Positions 1 to 14,340 of a DNA stretch of 64,000 nt are shown here, in pieces; the stretch's first letter is position 1; each line of letters opens with the position of its first letter. The position numbers and the translations under genes were made by a program. This DNA is from Clusia tigrina (taxonomy: Eukaryota; Arthropoda; Insecta; Diptera; Clusiidae), in assembly GCA_920105625.2 (NCBI GenBank), contig OV050030.1, positions 429,504,240 to 429,568,239 of the forward strand, read 5' to 3'. The notes beneath the pieces are model-generated. The model was given only the letters and a program-made list of their open reading frames with translations. It did no database searches and was not told where the DNA came from.

Positions 1-470
1 TTGCTTAATAATTGGGTTGACAGGAAGGACCAATGCCAAGCCAGTCATTTGAATGAAATGATATTCCAAATTGTTTTTAATAAAGCAACAAACCACAGGT
101 ATAGCAAATTTTTTTGGGGCCAGAAATGAGCCTGGACGAGCTCTAGTTCCAGCAGGATGGCTCCACGTGCCTCTCAAGTCATGCAGCAATCGGTATTTTG
201 CTCATAATCGTGTAATCAGTCGTTTTGGTGACGATTCTAGGTCTCCGTGATTTGGCGCTGTTGGATTTTTTTCTTGTGAAGCAGCATAAAAGATGGATGT
301 TATGCCTTCTATCTAGGAACGATTCAGGCACTCGCGTAGAATATCTTTAAACACAGCTTCAAACTATCGGAAATTTGCTTAATAATTGGGTTGACAGGAA
401 GGACCAATGCCAAGCCAGTCATTTGAATGAAATATATATTCCAAATTGTTTTTAATAAAGCAACAAACCT
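1..470 (+). repeat. Direct repeat pair of ~95 bp spaced by ~373 bp
   Basis: The ~95 bases that open the window (1 to about 96) recur almost unchanged at 374-470. Both copies start TTGCTTAATAATTGGGTTGA and run through a TTTTTAATAAAGCAACAAACC block, with only small differences (ATGATATT versus ATATATATT). The sequences after the two copies differ. This is either a segmental tandem duplication with a ~373-bp period, cut by the window edge, or two ends of a mobile element. No coding signal was seen inside. Confidence 0.75.
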
Positions 471-3400
471 TAAAAAATATAAAACACGCCAGAAGATGGC
501 CCACCCATTATATATATTAAGCAAGTTTCAGAAGGCTTTCTTAGCTCGAATCCAAGTTGGGCTCATAGCGGTTGCTTGGTATGCTTCCCATCTCAGTCTA
601 CAACTTCCTTCCGACAGGGTTCAAGTTTTCCTTTACCATCCTTTCATAATTGAGACTTTTTAGGTTGAGAATAAAAAAATCAATATTGAAACCAAACATT
701 TCATAACGGTCTCACAACGGTAATGGTTTTATAATGGTGTTTTGGATCGGCTCTGCAGCGGTGTCGTAATGTGTTCACAATAAATAACATGTTCCCACTT
801 AGCATCATTTCTTCCACAATTTCACAATCAACCAAACAAACGCTGTAATGCAAAATGATCAGCTTCTAAAATTATATTTCAATGAGAATACATTTCTATA
901 AATTGTGCCAATAATACAGAAACCTCAAACAATAAAAGTTTAAAGAAAAACAACACAAAATAAGCAAGTAAACAAACAAATGGTCAGAATTGTCAAATTC
1001 GCAATGTGGCAAATTGTTTAATTGGAATAAGCAACAATAAAAATGAGGCAAACACATAAAAATAGACATACTTATAAGAGCCGCAGTTCCAAAATTTCAT
1101 CATGTTCATCCAAGTACATTCGTTATTTAAGAACATGAAAACAGAGCGGACCACTGCGCCCGCGGAGGGAGGCGTGGGGTGCGACGCAATTTTTGACAAA
1201 GCTGATATACACAAAGTTAAAAAAATTCAATGTCGAGCGCAATTTGAAATCAAATAACCACAAACAGAAAAACACCAGCAAAATTAATTGAAACGACGTC
1301 CGAGTCCCTATGGATAAACCAACACTACGGGCTAATGCAGCGATATACACATTTGTGGAGACTACCAGCATCCCAGCACGATTCGCATGGATAAAATAGG
1401 AAAAACCATCAAAAATTAAAAAATTATAAAGTGGTCGTATGTGAGGAAGTGGGTGTTGTAAGCGCCAATGTGCATATAGGGCCAATGTTGCGATGTGGAG
1501 CACATTTTTGATTGCCCCACGATGGCGCACGAGATCAAACAAACTCTGCTCCAGTTGAATTGAATTGATTTCGGTGCTGCTGCCTGATTATTTTTCAGCA
1601 ATAAAAATTGTCAATGTGGGATGTCAAATTTAACAATTAATTGATTAGGATGAAATCATGCGAAGTGGACAGACAACGAAGCTCTCGTGAGTAGCGAACA
1701 AGAATCCTGATCATCTGATAAATGTGTTATGAAATAGAATTTCCTTTTTTCAAATTGTTTTTACTAATTTTTATTTTTTAATGATTTTTATAAATTGGCG
1801 CGGCAAATTTCGAAATGTTTTTTCAGTATGTTGCATGAGAGTGACAAGCGCGCTGTGGGTTGTTCTTAAGATATTCATATATATATATTTTTCTTAATTT
1901 CTTTATATAATATTATATTTATTTATGTTGTATTCTTTTGGTTTTATTTCTCATCCTAGTATAGCGTTTATGTGGTTTTTTTGTTAAAGAAATTTATGTT
2001 TTAGCTATTGCAATTTTTTATTATGAAAAATTCCTTCGGTTTGATTGAGTTCACGAGGCGGTGTATCAGTCTTGGCGCCATGTTTTCCACACATGCTTGT
2101 AGCAGACGCAGCACTTAGAAATCTTTGGCTTGTTTTCCATATTTCGTTGAACAAGCATATTTCTGTATCCACAAGTAATCGAAATCATTGCATGAAGGTT
2201 TCATCCATAACAGTGTATAATATGCCGACCAATCTGTGGGTCTAAGAAGGCCAAAGAAAATAACATGCCGCAGCTGCGGTGGAAATACCATCTGTGGTTT
2301 TACACATAACAATTTTGCAGCTCCATTAAATCTCGTAATTCCGAATTGTTCGGTGGGGCATTTTACAGGCAATTTTCTGTTGCAGTTCCAAATTGCTTCA
2401 CTGTAGTCATGAAATGCAAACGCAGCTTTCTCACAGCTGGCTTTGGGGATGGATTTATTGTCCAGTCGATGCCAATGTGGTGCTGGACAAATAAATACTA
2501 GTTCGGTTTATGGGCAGGAACATTATGGTACTGCAGCTAAATAGGAAGAACCTTGAATAACGAAAAGAAAAGTAAACAAATAAAAACCACAATAAATAAA
2601 ATAGATTGAAGAAATCTGTGTAAATATTTAAAAATTCCGCTTCTCTTTGGCACGAAGCACATTTTGCATAATCTATTGAGGTAAAATTTGCTATATCCTA
2701 CATCGGTGGGACCTCGCTTCTACGAGACGCCATTATTACTACACAAAACACTGACTGATACATTAACATAAGCCGACAGTCCTGCATTTTCATTCAATGG
2801 AAGTCCCACTCAAAACCCAAAAGCAGAGCATATTGTAACTGCAACCAATCAAGGCCACTTCAGATATGTGTGAAGCTGTAAACATATCAGTGACCACCAA
2901 CACAAAAGGGTAACATTATTCAGCACCCTCATTGCTGCCTCTGGCCTCTTGCAGCATAGCGGCTTGTGCTCTATGCAAGGTTGGCGAGGTTGGTGCTGCG
3001 TTGGTTAAGTATCAGGAAAATAATGCCAAGGTCAAGCACACATGGCGTGCAATTAGCGAAGGTCACTTGTAAGCAGTGATAGATTCCTAATTCACGATCC
3101 CTTGCTGCGCCGACTTGACGTCACGCAATCTTATGGCATAGATAACTAATTACGTGGAGCAACTAACTTACGGTAAATAAATAGCATTCAGAATGTCGAT
3201 GGCGGAGGCCTATAAATAGAGGCACCAAATAAGCAATAAACATTGCAATGTACTCCTCCTTCCACTGGTTGCCAATAGAACTGCCCACCTCCCTGTGAGT
3301 ATTTGGAATTGGTTCATTCACACTAAGCATCTCTGCTTGGCCCCTTAGTCAAAAGTGCAGATACGCCGAAGCAGTTTCCGTTGTTTATATTGTGACGTCA

Positions 3401-6400
3401 TAAATCGTTCATCTGTTCAGGTTAATACTGCCGAGTACGGCTCCTTCGCGTTCAATGCGAGGCATGTGATTTTATACAATTAGTGAACCATTACAGTGAG
3501 TGAATTGTTTATGTGAATTTGGGCCGAACAATTCTGCTCCGATTTGGTTGTTTCATTCTCAAATGAGATGTTATATTTTTGCATACATAATAATAAAAAA
3601 TAAATGTATAAAAAGCGTTTTTTAGGATGGAAATACAAAATATGCTATTTCCAGAAAGTAAGAAGCACATTTATAGGGATATGAAAACCTCAACACTCCG
3701 TTAGCTGTGTGGAAAATTTAGTTGGTTGTTCTAATTTTAACAAGGAATTCCATTATTACCCAAAGAGCTGTCGTCGCTCTGTTTCTCGCCAATTATACGC
3801 AAGCACTCCAAATGCAGCCAGCTGAAAACCTCTTTAAAAAACCTCTGTAAAGTCTTCTCTACAGGCCACTTTGCTATCGATTCAAAAACGTGTTTCCAAG
3901 GAGCATGATTAATTGAATTGGTTTTGCTTTTGCTTTGTAAACAATTAGCATGCCTACTCGCTGAAAGTGGGCCCTATTCAATTGTCCAACATTATAACTG
4001 GGTCAAAATTGACGGCCATTCGAAGTGAGCAACATTTTCATGAGATAAACAGTAAACAATTGTTTTCGTTGGGGACATACCACAGATCAGATAATGCACT
4101 GCCCACAGGTATTTGTCTTTGAAGACATGAGACCGACTTACGCATATGTGGGTCATCAATTTGCGTGTATCCTGGTGAGCATGAATCATTTTTATTACCC
4201 GCCCACCCATTACTTCTAAAGTAATGCGCTTGCGTGCGCTTTTGGCGGCACTTTAATCTACTTGGTAGCATTAACAGACCGACTGCTGTTCTCTCACAAT
4301 TGATGCAGTTCTGAAGTGGCCCAGGAGCATTAAATCAATTGACACACCACTTATTTGCAGAGTTCATTGTCAGACCGTTCACTGTTTCTGCAAACAAGTT
4401 CAAGTGAGCCCATAAAAATGGAAACGAAAATGTTGGCGAAACTGATCGAAGCCAATTAAAGTGAATTTTAGCGGAGCAGGCCATGGATGAGGGTGGCTTG
4501 GGTTCAGTTGAGGGTATGTTGGAGCTCTGGTAAAACTGGAACTATTGTCTGGCTGCTTGACATGCATGAATTATGCCCCTGTCTGCCTTTATTTGGAAAG
4601 CCACGCACATTTGACTCGTAACCGCAATACGAAACTAATTTGAATGTGTGCCACGCTCGCACATTCGTATGTGACACTTGCCGATAATATCGCTTGGGTG
4701 CTCGACATCGCCTGTTTTGCCAATCGACCGCAGCTGTTGTTTTGTTGTTTGCCAGTTGTTTATGTATTGATTGATTTCCAACCATTTTATTCATGTGTTC
4801 GATCACTTATCTCTGACTGATATCATAATTAACAATCAGTTTGTATACGCCACTCATGAAATGATAAACGAAACATGGATAAAATAAAAATATATCAAAC
4901 TACTTTTTATATTTTGTGTATTTAAACTTATGCACGCACATATCTGAGCAGACTTATAATCAGATAACAAAAGCAATTTGTTTAAATCCTAGCTTGAGAG
5001 AAACCTGATCAGTTTTTTAAGTCCTCAACGTTTCCAGATGGCCATATTTTCTGGCGTCTCTGAAATTAGAGATGTGCATCTTTCACTGTGGTTCATAGTC
5101 CTACAAGCTACGCAGTTCTATCATTCAAAGCCATATACAGACGAGGAGGCTCAGAGGCGCTCAGACATTCAATTTTGTATTTTCAGGAACAACTCTTTTC
5201 CTATAATAAGAATTTATATCATGCTTCAAATATATAAAGCTGAGTTAAATAAAGACAAGTAATCATTCATCAACAATATTCCGGCTTAAATTGGGTATTT
5301 TTATTTCCTTGAACCTTATCAACATATAATCTTGGCAAATAATCTCAAAGAAACAACAACTTTTTGATTAGAATCAGTTTCTTATTCATCAAAAATGAAC
5401 ACATGACTGGGCTCGATTCTTGCTTTATCCGAAAAGGAAATTAAAGAAAGGAAGAAGTTGTTAAATACTTATTTGTGTCTAGTTCACCAACGAATGTTTC
5501 CCTGCCGCTAAAGGTGCAGAGGGACAAAAAGCAGAAACAGCAACACAAACAGAATCTGGTAGATTTGCAACAGAAAGTACAGAATTTAACGACAGAAAAT
5601 TAGTGTTTGAATACAGCTTAAAAACAACTCATTGTGACCACATCATAATCCTCTTCACATTTTCTTGATTCATAAAAAGAAGCCTCCGGTTTTCGGAATC
5701 ATTGATAAACAAAAACTAACACTAACTTAGCATATCATTCCCATAACAATTATATTAGTGGCACTATTTAATTACATATATGTGAAAAGCGAGCAGAGAA
5801 CAAAAATTGAACCTCACCTTCAGGAATCTCACAAGATGTTTCAGTTACCAAATTCTTTTTTGCACCTCTTTATAGACAAATGCTCGACAGGACATCAACA
5901 CCTGCTTTTAAATTCATGAAGATTCAAGCAAAATTCTTTTCAAAAACACAATCACCCTTATCGTAAATGTACTACCTGATTTCTCATCCCCCCCCCCCCC
6001 CCCCTCTTTTGGAGTAGAATTGAAACGACTTATCTTCCCAGCTTCCAATTCGATGGTCTCCTAACTAAACTCTTGAAATTTATCCTAGTAATAGCCTCGA
6101 ACAAAGTGCTCCCCTCAGAATGGAACACCACTGACAGCACACTCTGTTCCACTGCTCCACGCTAACCCACTACTGCCACATTACGCACATAGCCCAAAAT
6201 CACCTTCCTCATGCTGACACAGTCGCACATTTCGCATTCCAATCATGCGCACCCTATAAAAAGTTTTACGACAAATTAGCCTCTATTTGAGGCACATTTA
6301 TGAGCCCCATTGAGAAGTTGTCGATTGGTGGGATGGGAGCCACATGGACGCATATTTTGAATAATTACTAGTTTATTGTTGTTGCTACAGTTGTTGTTTT

Positions 6401-9400
6401 TAGCGGTCGCATGACTTCAGTTAATTGGAATTTGCGCTGCAGAGTGTGGCACAAAAATTTTAATTAGCCAATCGAATCGACATGAATCGCATTGAACTGA
6501 AAATTTGTTTGCGGCATTGTTATCAGAGAAATTGCGGCGCGGAAGACTACTGCAAACCGCTTTGAAGTACCAGTTGGAGCCGGAAGCGGGGTGGTCAAGA
6601 TTTGCAGATGCGTGTGTGTGTGTGTGTGTGTGTGAGTTTATGTAAGTATCGCCTCAAAAAAAAATAGTTGCGATAAAATTTGTTTGCTAGGAAAGCGGCT
6701 CACCATGTACTATCAGAGAGCTGCAATTGCTTGCACAATTTTCCAGTGTTTTAGCAAGCCACGAATTATAAATGCACTTATATATTGATTATGATTACAT
6801 GTCATCGATAATTAAGTGTGTAATTTGGTGATTAGACTCGCACACATATATACACACACTCACAAGCCCGACAAACTGAGCGCAGAGGGCATTATCACCA
6901 AGTGTGTATTCCAGTTGACGCTGTCTGACAATGCAGCGAGTCTTATCAAAGCCACAACAGCTAATATACATATGTATAAGAAGAGATTGAGGTTTATTAC
7001 TCAATTAAATACGCCTCATTGCTCAGAACTATTCCAATGAAATTTGGATGACTGCCCTAGCAACCCCAGTTCACCGCTTCAGCAGCAAAAATGGGTATAC
7101 AGTTGATTTTAAGTTGTGACGTTATCGCATACAACCCGGCGATTGCATCAGCAGAAGCGAGCATCCAATGCACTGGCGCTGGTGGGTGGGTGCAGTGCCG
7201 ATTTGTCTGCCTAATTCTATCTGGTTGGCTGGATGTGTCATCTCGGTGTCTCCCAAGTGCGAGCGAGGCATGCAAAAACGCGTAGCTGAGGAAATTAATT
7301 ATAGAAACGCTTGATCAGAATAAAATATAGATATAAATTTTAAATCCGTTTATTTTCTTCACACACGCGGCATGTAAATTCTTATTTATGTTTGATTTGG
7401 CAAGCAAAGTTGCGCCTGAATTGATCCTATTACTCATACGCAGCGGAAAATTAAGAATTTTATTAAATTCTGGACATTTATTGCAAGCAAAATGGATTGT
7501 TCGCATTGTGCACCAGTTGCGTTTCCTTCTCCTTAACCCTGCAAATGAGGGAGGGACAAATAAACACAGACATCGCTTTGTGATTGTTTCCTTTCTGCAG
7601 CAATAATAGCCAAGATTTGTTTATAATTTTTAAGCAAATTGAGAACTTTTCAGTTTATGTGAATTCCTCGTAACATAAACTGCTTAAAAACTCAAATATC
7701 ACACAAGTGTTGTGAGTAAATTGGCCCATTCCAGGGCTCGATTTACACACAATTTTACGCAACAGTCTCATGCAAGTCTATGCAATATTTTTAATCTGAT
7801 TATCTTCGTCGACAGTCAAAATTCCGGCAGCTTAGTCATATCAATAGATCCCTCTATTCATATACTATAAAATGTTTATTTTGATTTTAAATAGCGTTGT
7901 TTTTAAGTCAAATACCGTGAAAATGAATTGCTTATCACTTTTAGGTGTTTATTATTGATAGATGAGTTCGCTGATGCATCATGGGGCATGACTAATGCGC
8001 TGCGCTCACCAACCAATAAAATTGCTATAAGCACCTAAAACTGATCTGCAAATTGAAAATAATTTACGGCTTACGCACCTCACCGAACCACACCCACCAC
8101 GCCATACTACTCTACTACACTACACTCCACTCTCAACGCTCTTATGCAAATTTCTATAACCAGTCGCTGAAAACTGAGATCTGAGGCGCTTGGTTAGTGA
8201 ATCACCGAATGCGGTAATTATTGGAATTTCTGCGATAATTCCAAGAAACCAAACTACGCAAATTCGCTAATGAATATGCGGCTGGCTACCGTGGAAAGTT
8301 CATAGAAAGCGTGAAATGCGAAATTCATTCATCGCAGTGGCTAGGAGTGCTACTCCAATCGATATGCTTCTGTTTCTTGGGACGCATTGATGGTTGTGAC
8401 TTTTGCAGACCAAACGTAAATAAACAAACCACCGCACATCAAGATGAAGAGTCGCCACAGAGCAGTGGCAGCACGCACTGTGTGGTCAAGTGCGTGGGCG
8501 TTCCCACTATGCGTATAGGGTAATTCAATCAGAGTTCACAGAAAAAACACGCCACAAGAGAGGGAGATTGTTGGAATTGTTCTACAAGCACGCAGAGAAT
8601 TGCGCTAATATTAAATTTCAATGCCATTGCTTGCGCGTGTCAATTGCATCATGATCGGAGCTAGCTGCAAGCTCCATAATTGGTCCACAGAAATGGCTGT
8701 GGCGGCACTTCTAGTGTCACATAAATTTCAAACTGTATGTGCAAAACCCCCAAAAATATCTAAACAAAGCAGTGCCCAGTGGCGGATCTAGAATTTTACT
8801 AAGGACCTTTTATAAATGTTGTTTTGTTGTGAAATTTTTTATGATCCCAAATTTAACATTCCATTTGGTTGCGAGTACTTGGGCCACTTCTGGCCGCAAA
8901 GGAAGCTTTATATATAATACTATTTTTATGTTTGACTTGTTTCTATAAACTGTTGTATAACTCTATAACAACTTTATTGTGGAAACAATTCCTAAGTCGT
9001 GGGTGACTCTCTTATAATCTAATACAATTCTATAATTATTTTAGTTATAAATAATATAAAAATAAGAGTCACCTCACATAATCCCTCTGCCGATTCAAGT
9101 GGTAGGCTGATTGCAAGTCATTCAAAATGAGACTCATGGGATATTTGGGGATATCCTTCCATTCTACATTAATAGAAACCTCGAAGTTTTGTGGCTTTGT
9201 TCCCGAAAAACTAACTCCATGGATTCGCCACTGCCAAAACCAGTGTCACTGTCAACACCAGTGGTGTGAAATAAAAAACTCCAACGCAAGCGGTTCATGC
9301 CACAACAAATTTCGCTCAAATTGTTGCAATTAAATGGCATTAAAGGCGAGAACAACAACATAAATAAAATTCGCAAACAAATAAACACAAAATACAAAAC

Positions 9401-10380
9401 AAACCATACCAAATTCTACAAGACTATCGCGCCCAACTAAGCGGACTGAGATAAAATATCTGCGAGATAAATAATGTTAGACGATTATTTAAATACCAAA
9501 CGAAATGAGATCATAATTATTAAAAATTAAACGCAGAAGAGAAAATGTTCAAAAAGACAAAAAAAACAACAGGAAAACAAATTGAAAACATTCGCTAAAG
9601 AATTGTGAGATAACGCAACAAAAACACAACTACCACCAATGACAATCACTCCAGTGAACTTAAACTAGAATGCTAGAAAATGCTCTTGACTTGTATCCAC
9701 GAAATGGGGCGTTGAGGTAATTTGGTGCTAGTAAACAAAAGTGTGATTCCAACGACGCTAATAATATTTACGTTGAAAATCCAAATCCAGCAAGCCCAGC
9801 AGGCAGATAGGAACGAAGTCAGCATTATCCAAAAACAGCAGGATAGGCATATGGGGCGAGTTTATTCACGCACTTGTGGCCAGAAAGCGTGTAGCTCTTA
9901 ATTACTGACGGCTGAGATGCTTTAGAAAATGTCTATCTCCCTCTCTCTCTCTCTATTTCTCTATATAATCGTTCACCCTCTCTAAGATGTAGAAGGCCAC
10001 CCCACAAGACAATCACCCAACTAGAGCAATACTTCTGTACCTGAACTTGGTAACGACGACGAAGTTTTCCTTCGCATCCGTGTTTAGATAGTTTTGTTTA
10101 CACTTCGCGCATGAAATGCTTCAAAACAACAACAGAACCGCCCTCATACCAGCACCTCACGCACGTCACGCACGTCACGCCGATCAGTGCTCACTTCATT
10201 CCCCTTCGGCCTGTGCCATAAATTCTGCAAATAAAAACCATCATAAAAAGAAGCCAAAACACACAACCGTGGCTATAGGAATCTCGCTAACCGATCATAG
10301 AAAAATGTTGGTGAAAAAATGAAGTAAGACGGAGAGTCTACGCCTCGTCTCTGATGACAAATTACATATGTAGATCAAGT
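471..10380. other. Intergenic DNA without a recognisable gene
   Basis: No reading frame here has recognisable family similarity or a convincing splice pattern, and the short open frames look random. Visible items are low-complexity tracts: about 17 consecutive C at 5990-6004, a (GT)n run near 6611-6634, a CT-rich run near 9940-9962, and many A/T-rich stretches. It could hold distal enhancers or noncoding 5' exons of Swim or of a gene to the left, but nothing in the sequence proves this. Confidence 0.5.
6611..6634. repeat. (GT)n microsatellite
   Basis: About twelve consecutive GT dinucleotides in non-genic sequence. Confidence 0.9.
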
Positions 10381-10389
10381 GATCGCGCA

Positions 10390-11015
10390 AATCAGCCCGT
10401 CAGTCGGCAGCGAAGTGAATCAGCAGTCCCAAGCAAATTTTACAGCCAGTCAAACTCACGTCAAGAGGCGCTCTTCAGTCTGTTTGGCTGACAAAACCCG
10501 CCGAACTCGGTCGACCTGTGTTTCATTAGCATGGAATGCCGAACCGTAGCTACCGTTGGTGCCAAATTGAACGCCAAATCCAACGCACTCAGCCAAGCGA
10601 AGAGCAAACAAGCCACTTTTCAGTATGGCCAAAATAATCAATTAACATGGAAACAGAAAAACAAAGTAGTAGCCAGCCCCAACCGCGGCAACAGCGACGG
10701 TGGCGGTGGCGGTAAAAAGCGTCAAACGGTAAGCGACAGCCAGTAGTGGAGGTGGCGTGGCGGAGCGGAGCGGCTTGAGGGCGGCGCTTGGCCGTGCACT
10801 GCGGATTTTCCACGCTCTTTGCGCTCTCCGTCTATAGACCTCAACCAGACACTGCTCTCACCCGATCCGAATTTGTCGATTCTGCAAATTCCGGCGTTTG
10901 GACACGCTGCGCTCACCGCTACTCGAGAAGCAATGCCGCCAGCGAACGCCGAGTCGAGTGAACTTGTCAGCAGTTTTGCTCCGAACTGCGAATATGTTTC
11001 TGAATTCAGTTAATA
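10390..11015 (+). promoter_or_regulatory. Candidate promoter and noncoding 5' exon, possibly of Swim
   Basis: This block is richer in C, G and CpG than its surroundings. It has insect initiator-like TCAGT motifs near 10,400 (GTCAGTCGG) and near 11,007 (TTCAGTTAA), and a donor-like CGGTAAGC at about 10,727-10,734. The ATG of Swim sits 32 bases after a good splice acceptor (TTTCAG, ending 14,698), so Swim needs at least one noncoding exon upstream, and this block is the best-looking plus-strand candidate. That link is inference. A short open frame at 10,531-10,746 is rich in K, N, Q and G and resembles no family I know. Confidence 0.3.
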
Positions 11016-11965
11016 TCGAGTCGTGTTCCGAATAACAACGCGAACTGAAATCGCTTAGGCGCGTTTAAATTCGCTTCTTACTCACATACCTACTCAGTTT
11101 CTCAGTGCTGTCGACTGTTGGCTTTTCCGAGGATCAGCAGGCAGAAATTTCCAAATTCGCTATTTTACAAGGAACCAAAGGGTAGCAAGTGAACTGAACA
11201 GATACTGCAAACTGCATTTAAAAATATTTCGGAACTTTTTGTCCTGGAACAGCACTGAAAAATCAAATAAACGAAAGATCGTTTGCTATAAAAGTTAGTA
11301 AAAATTTGTAAACATAAAAAAATGTTTTTTTATCCAAAATCAAAATTTCAAAACAAGTTCAAAGAATTTAGTATCAGATTTCAGTAAAAAAAATAAGTCA
11401 AAATAAAATGTTTTTATATAAAAATGAAAACTTGTTAAAAGAATTAATAGAAAATTCCAATTGTAAGTAAGAGTTTTTTGTAGAGCTTTCAAAGGACAGA
11501 CGGGTTTCAATATTGTCAGAGGACTATTCTCGAGTGATGGTATTGTGCAAGTGTTGATCCAGTTTATTATGTGAAACAATTAAATTTATTTGAAGAATTA
11601 TAGTCAAATATTTAACACATTTTACTAAATCATCCTCTGAATGCCTTGAAACCACCTTTTCCGGCTGGCACCTCATTGTAGGAAGGATCTGCTCGAGTGG
11701 TTCCTCAAATAACATTCAGTACCTTTTAACACAAGGGTTGGAAAAGAATGATGGCTCTAAAGAAGTACTGCAAGTAGTTCCCAGAGATGATGGAAAGATC
11801 GGTATTCTTCCGTACTAATTGGGATATAAACATTGCCGAGTTCTTTCTGTCCAGTTTAAGAATTTCTTTGAACCGCTACGAAAGCGATCCTTAGTTGCTG
11901 AACGGGTTATTCCAGTCTAGTTAAACTACTGGCTCAAGGAGACATAAAGTATGCAAAGCAATTGC
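11016..11965. other. Noncoding AT-rich DNA
   Basis: Between the candidate 5' block and the tandem repeat I see only A/T-rich sequence with short, unrecognised open frames. Confidence 0.5.
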
Positions 11966-11968
11966 AAG

Positions 11969-12750
11969 AATGTCCTTGAAAAAATGTCTCTGGCAGAAAC
12001 TCAAAGAACTGTAGAAAATTAATTTCTTTAGGAGGAATATCCCCATAAATTTGACATACCGAATTGAAAAAGGAGTCCAAGTGATGTATGTGCTTGATGT
12101 ATCTGGCAGAACCTCAAGGAACTGTAGAAAATTCTGTTCCTGAATGACCCACAATCAACCCTAGGAGGAATATTCCCACAAATTCAATCAACCGAACTTA
12201 CATGGCACTCCAAATGAGTGATGACTGTCCTTGATGTCTCTGGCAAAAATCCAAAGAACTGTAGAAAATTCTTTTCTTGAACGATCCACAATCAATCCTA
12301 GGAGGAATATTCCCACAGATTTGATGCACTGAATTGAAATAAGAGTCCAACTTATGTTTGTCCTTCAAAAATTGTCTCAATGGACTGTAGAAAATTAATT
12401 TCCCAATCAACTTATATTCAATCCTAGGAGAAATTTTTCCACAAATGTAATCCACCGAACTGCAATAAGATTAAAAGTAGTGTATGTCCTTGATTTCTAT
12501 GGCAGACCTCGAGGAACTATGGTATACTCTTTTCCTGAACGACCCACATTGAATCATAGGAGGAATATTCCCACAGATTTAATACACCGAATTGAAATAG
12601 GAGTCTAAATGATGGCTGTCCTTGATGTCTCTGGCAGAAATTCAAAGAACTGTAGAAACTTCATTATCTAATCAACTCACATTCAATCCTAGGAGGAATA
12701 TTCCCACAAATTGAATCCACCGAATTGAAATAAGAGTCCAAGTGATCATC
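11969..12750 (+). repeat. Degenerate tandem repeat, ~132-bp unit, about six copies
   Basis: The core GGAGGAATATTCCCACA, with variants, recurs at 12031, 12164, 12301, 12427, 12559 and 12692. The steps are 133, 137, 126, 132 and 133 bases. Other parts of the unit recur in the same order: TGTCCTTGATGTCTCTGGCAG, then CAAAGAACTGTAGAAAATT, then the core, then CCGAATTGAAAT and AGAGTCCAA. Copies differ by many substitutions and small indels, so the array is old. The core contains the palindrome GGAATATTCC. No open frame runs across units. Confidence 0.9.
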
Positions 12751-13935
12751 TGAATATGTGTATTCGCTTTCGAATCGTGGTTGTTTTAACGGTTCCATTA
12801 GATGCTATGCAAATGAGTCCGATTGGTGTTATCTTTTATTATCGGTATCGCTATTTATCACCACCGCTAAAACAGCACAATCGTAAAAATAACAATCATA
12901 TCGAATAAAATCGGATCGAATCGATGGATCGCAACGTAGCGACGCACTTTCAAACATTTCAGTTTGGCTGCGGTAATTGGGTGCTTCAGCGCCTGTTTTT
13001 GCTGCGCATTGCCATGCGAATGATTCAAACTCTATTTTTAAACTTGTACCTTTGTTGGCGGCCAAACAATTCCGCTGAGTTCTGCACAATTCCTTGTCGC
13101 GCGTCTGCATTTGCGCGCTATTTAAATGAAACGCTGCGCACGCGTGGTATGCAAATTTTGCGACTCTTTCCAAATTTATGTGTTTGCGCCTCTTCGAATT
13201 AAACTCTTTTATTGTGTTTGTTGTTTCAAGTTTAAAGTTCTCAAAATCCTGACGTCAGCGAAATCGGTTCAAAGAAAACTTATTGCCAATTAAGCAGTTT
13301 GTAAACAGAAATCGTGTTTGGTGTATTTTAACCCTTGGACGGCGTTGGGGCCGCTTTTTGTTTATTTCTTATAATTACGGTTTTTATGTTTTGCTGCCGA
13401 ATTCGTTTTAATTTTGGCAGCAGTCGGCTGAGTTTGTTGGAAAAAACTTCCCTACAAATTAATTATGAATTCTTCTGCTGTGTCAATTATTTGAATTTAA
13501 CTTATTGAGCGGGTTTTCGAGGCAGCGATCAGATCAGTTAGAGGCTTATAGCACAGCGAATTTCGAATTGATTAAATTTTTATAATTTTTTGCGGCATTT
13601 CAATTAACTGGTTTGTTTTCAGACACAGTTTTATTATTATTTTTGTGGTTATTTATGTTACTTATCCACACTTGTAGCGTAGCGACTTGTGCGAAGACTC
13701 GTAAACCACAAATGCGGAAGTGTTTTGCAATACAACGAAAACACTTTAGTGACATTTTCTAGTTAAGTTGTTCAAACTGCAAGCAACAAATACAAAAAGA
13801 GCATATCACAAGAATTGAGCAGCTACGCAGGATGCTTCACACATGGTGGCGTATGAGTAACTTACCAAGAAGGCAGTTTCGGTTTGCAAGCTGTTGAAAT
13901 AGGAATTGGCACACTGTTTCGTTATAGAACCTTGT
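12751..13935. other. Noncoding upstream or intronic DNA
   Basis: No recognisable coding exon. A TCAGTTAG initiator-like motif near 13,535 could be an alternative start for Swim but is unsupported. Several short A/T tracts are present. Confidence 0.4.
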
Positions 13936-14340
13936 CCATTCGGTTAGGTTAGGTTAGACTGGCTTACGAATAGGCCACCCATAGACCTACCAGATGAGTG
14001 TCCATTTAGCATTCGTGGAAGTGGACATAATTGAATAGCACGGCGTTTTTTACTAGCTCTATAAGTGGAGTCATTCCCAGGGTTGAAGCCGCTTCTAGTC
14101 CCCCAATACCAGGTAACTCCTCCCCCATTTTACGCGTGCTCCAGGGATTGATGGACAGAAACATATTTAGGAGCAGAGTGACATCAAGTAGAAACGGCAA
14201 CAGAAATTGAATCCGGTGCATTTGCAACATACACCATAAAATTTCAAGAGAGAAAATGAGCACAGAAGAAACAACTCATCATGCGACTCTGCACCTTTGA
14301 TGCTCCAAGGTTTCCTTTAAGTCTGTTTCCCCACATTTCC
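13936..14340 (-). repeat. Probable dispersed repeat with GGTTA tail
   Basis: The segment begins with GGTTAGGTTAGGTTAG at about 13,939, the same type of tail seen at the insertion at 39,112. On the minus strand it is followed by about 80 open codons (14,006-14,263) that I do not recognise. I infer the 3' part of a LINE or another dispersed repeat lying antisense to Swim, just upstream of its coding exons. The far boundary is uncertain. Confidence 0.35.

Noticed and set aside
10531..10746. A 71-codon frame as an alternative N-terminus of Swim
   Set aside because: It would have to splice 4 kb into an exon that already begins with UTR and a signal peptide; more likely part of a noncoding 5' exon.
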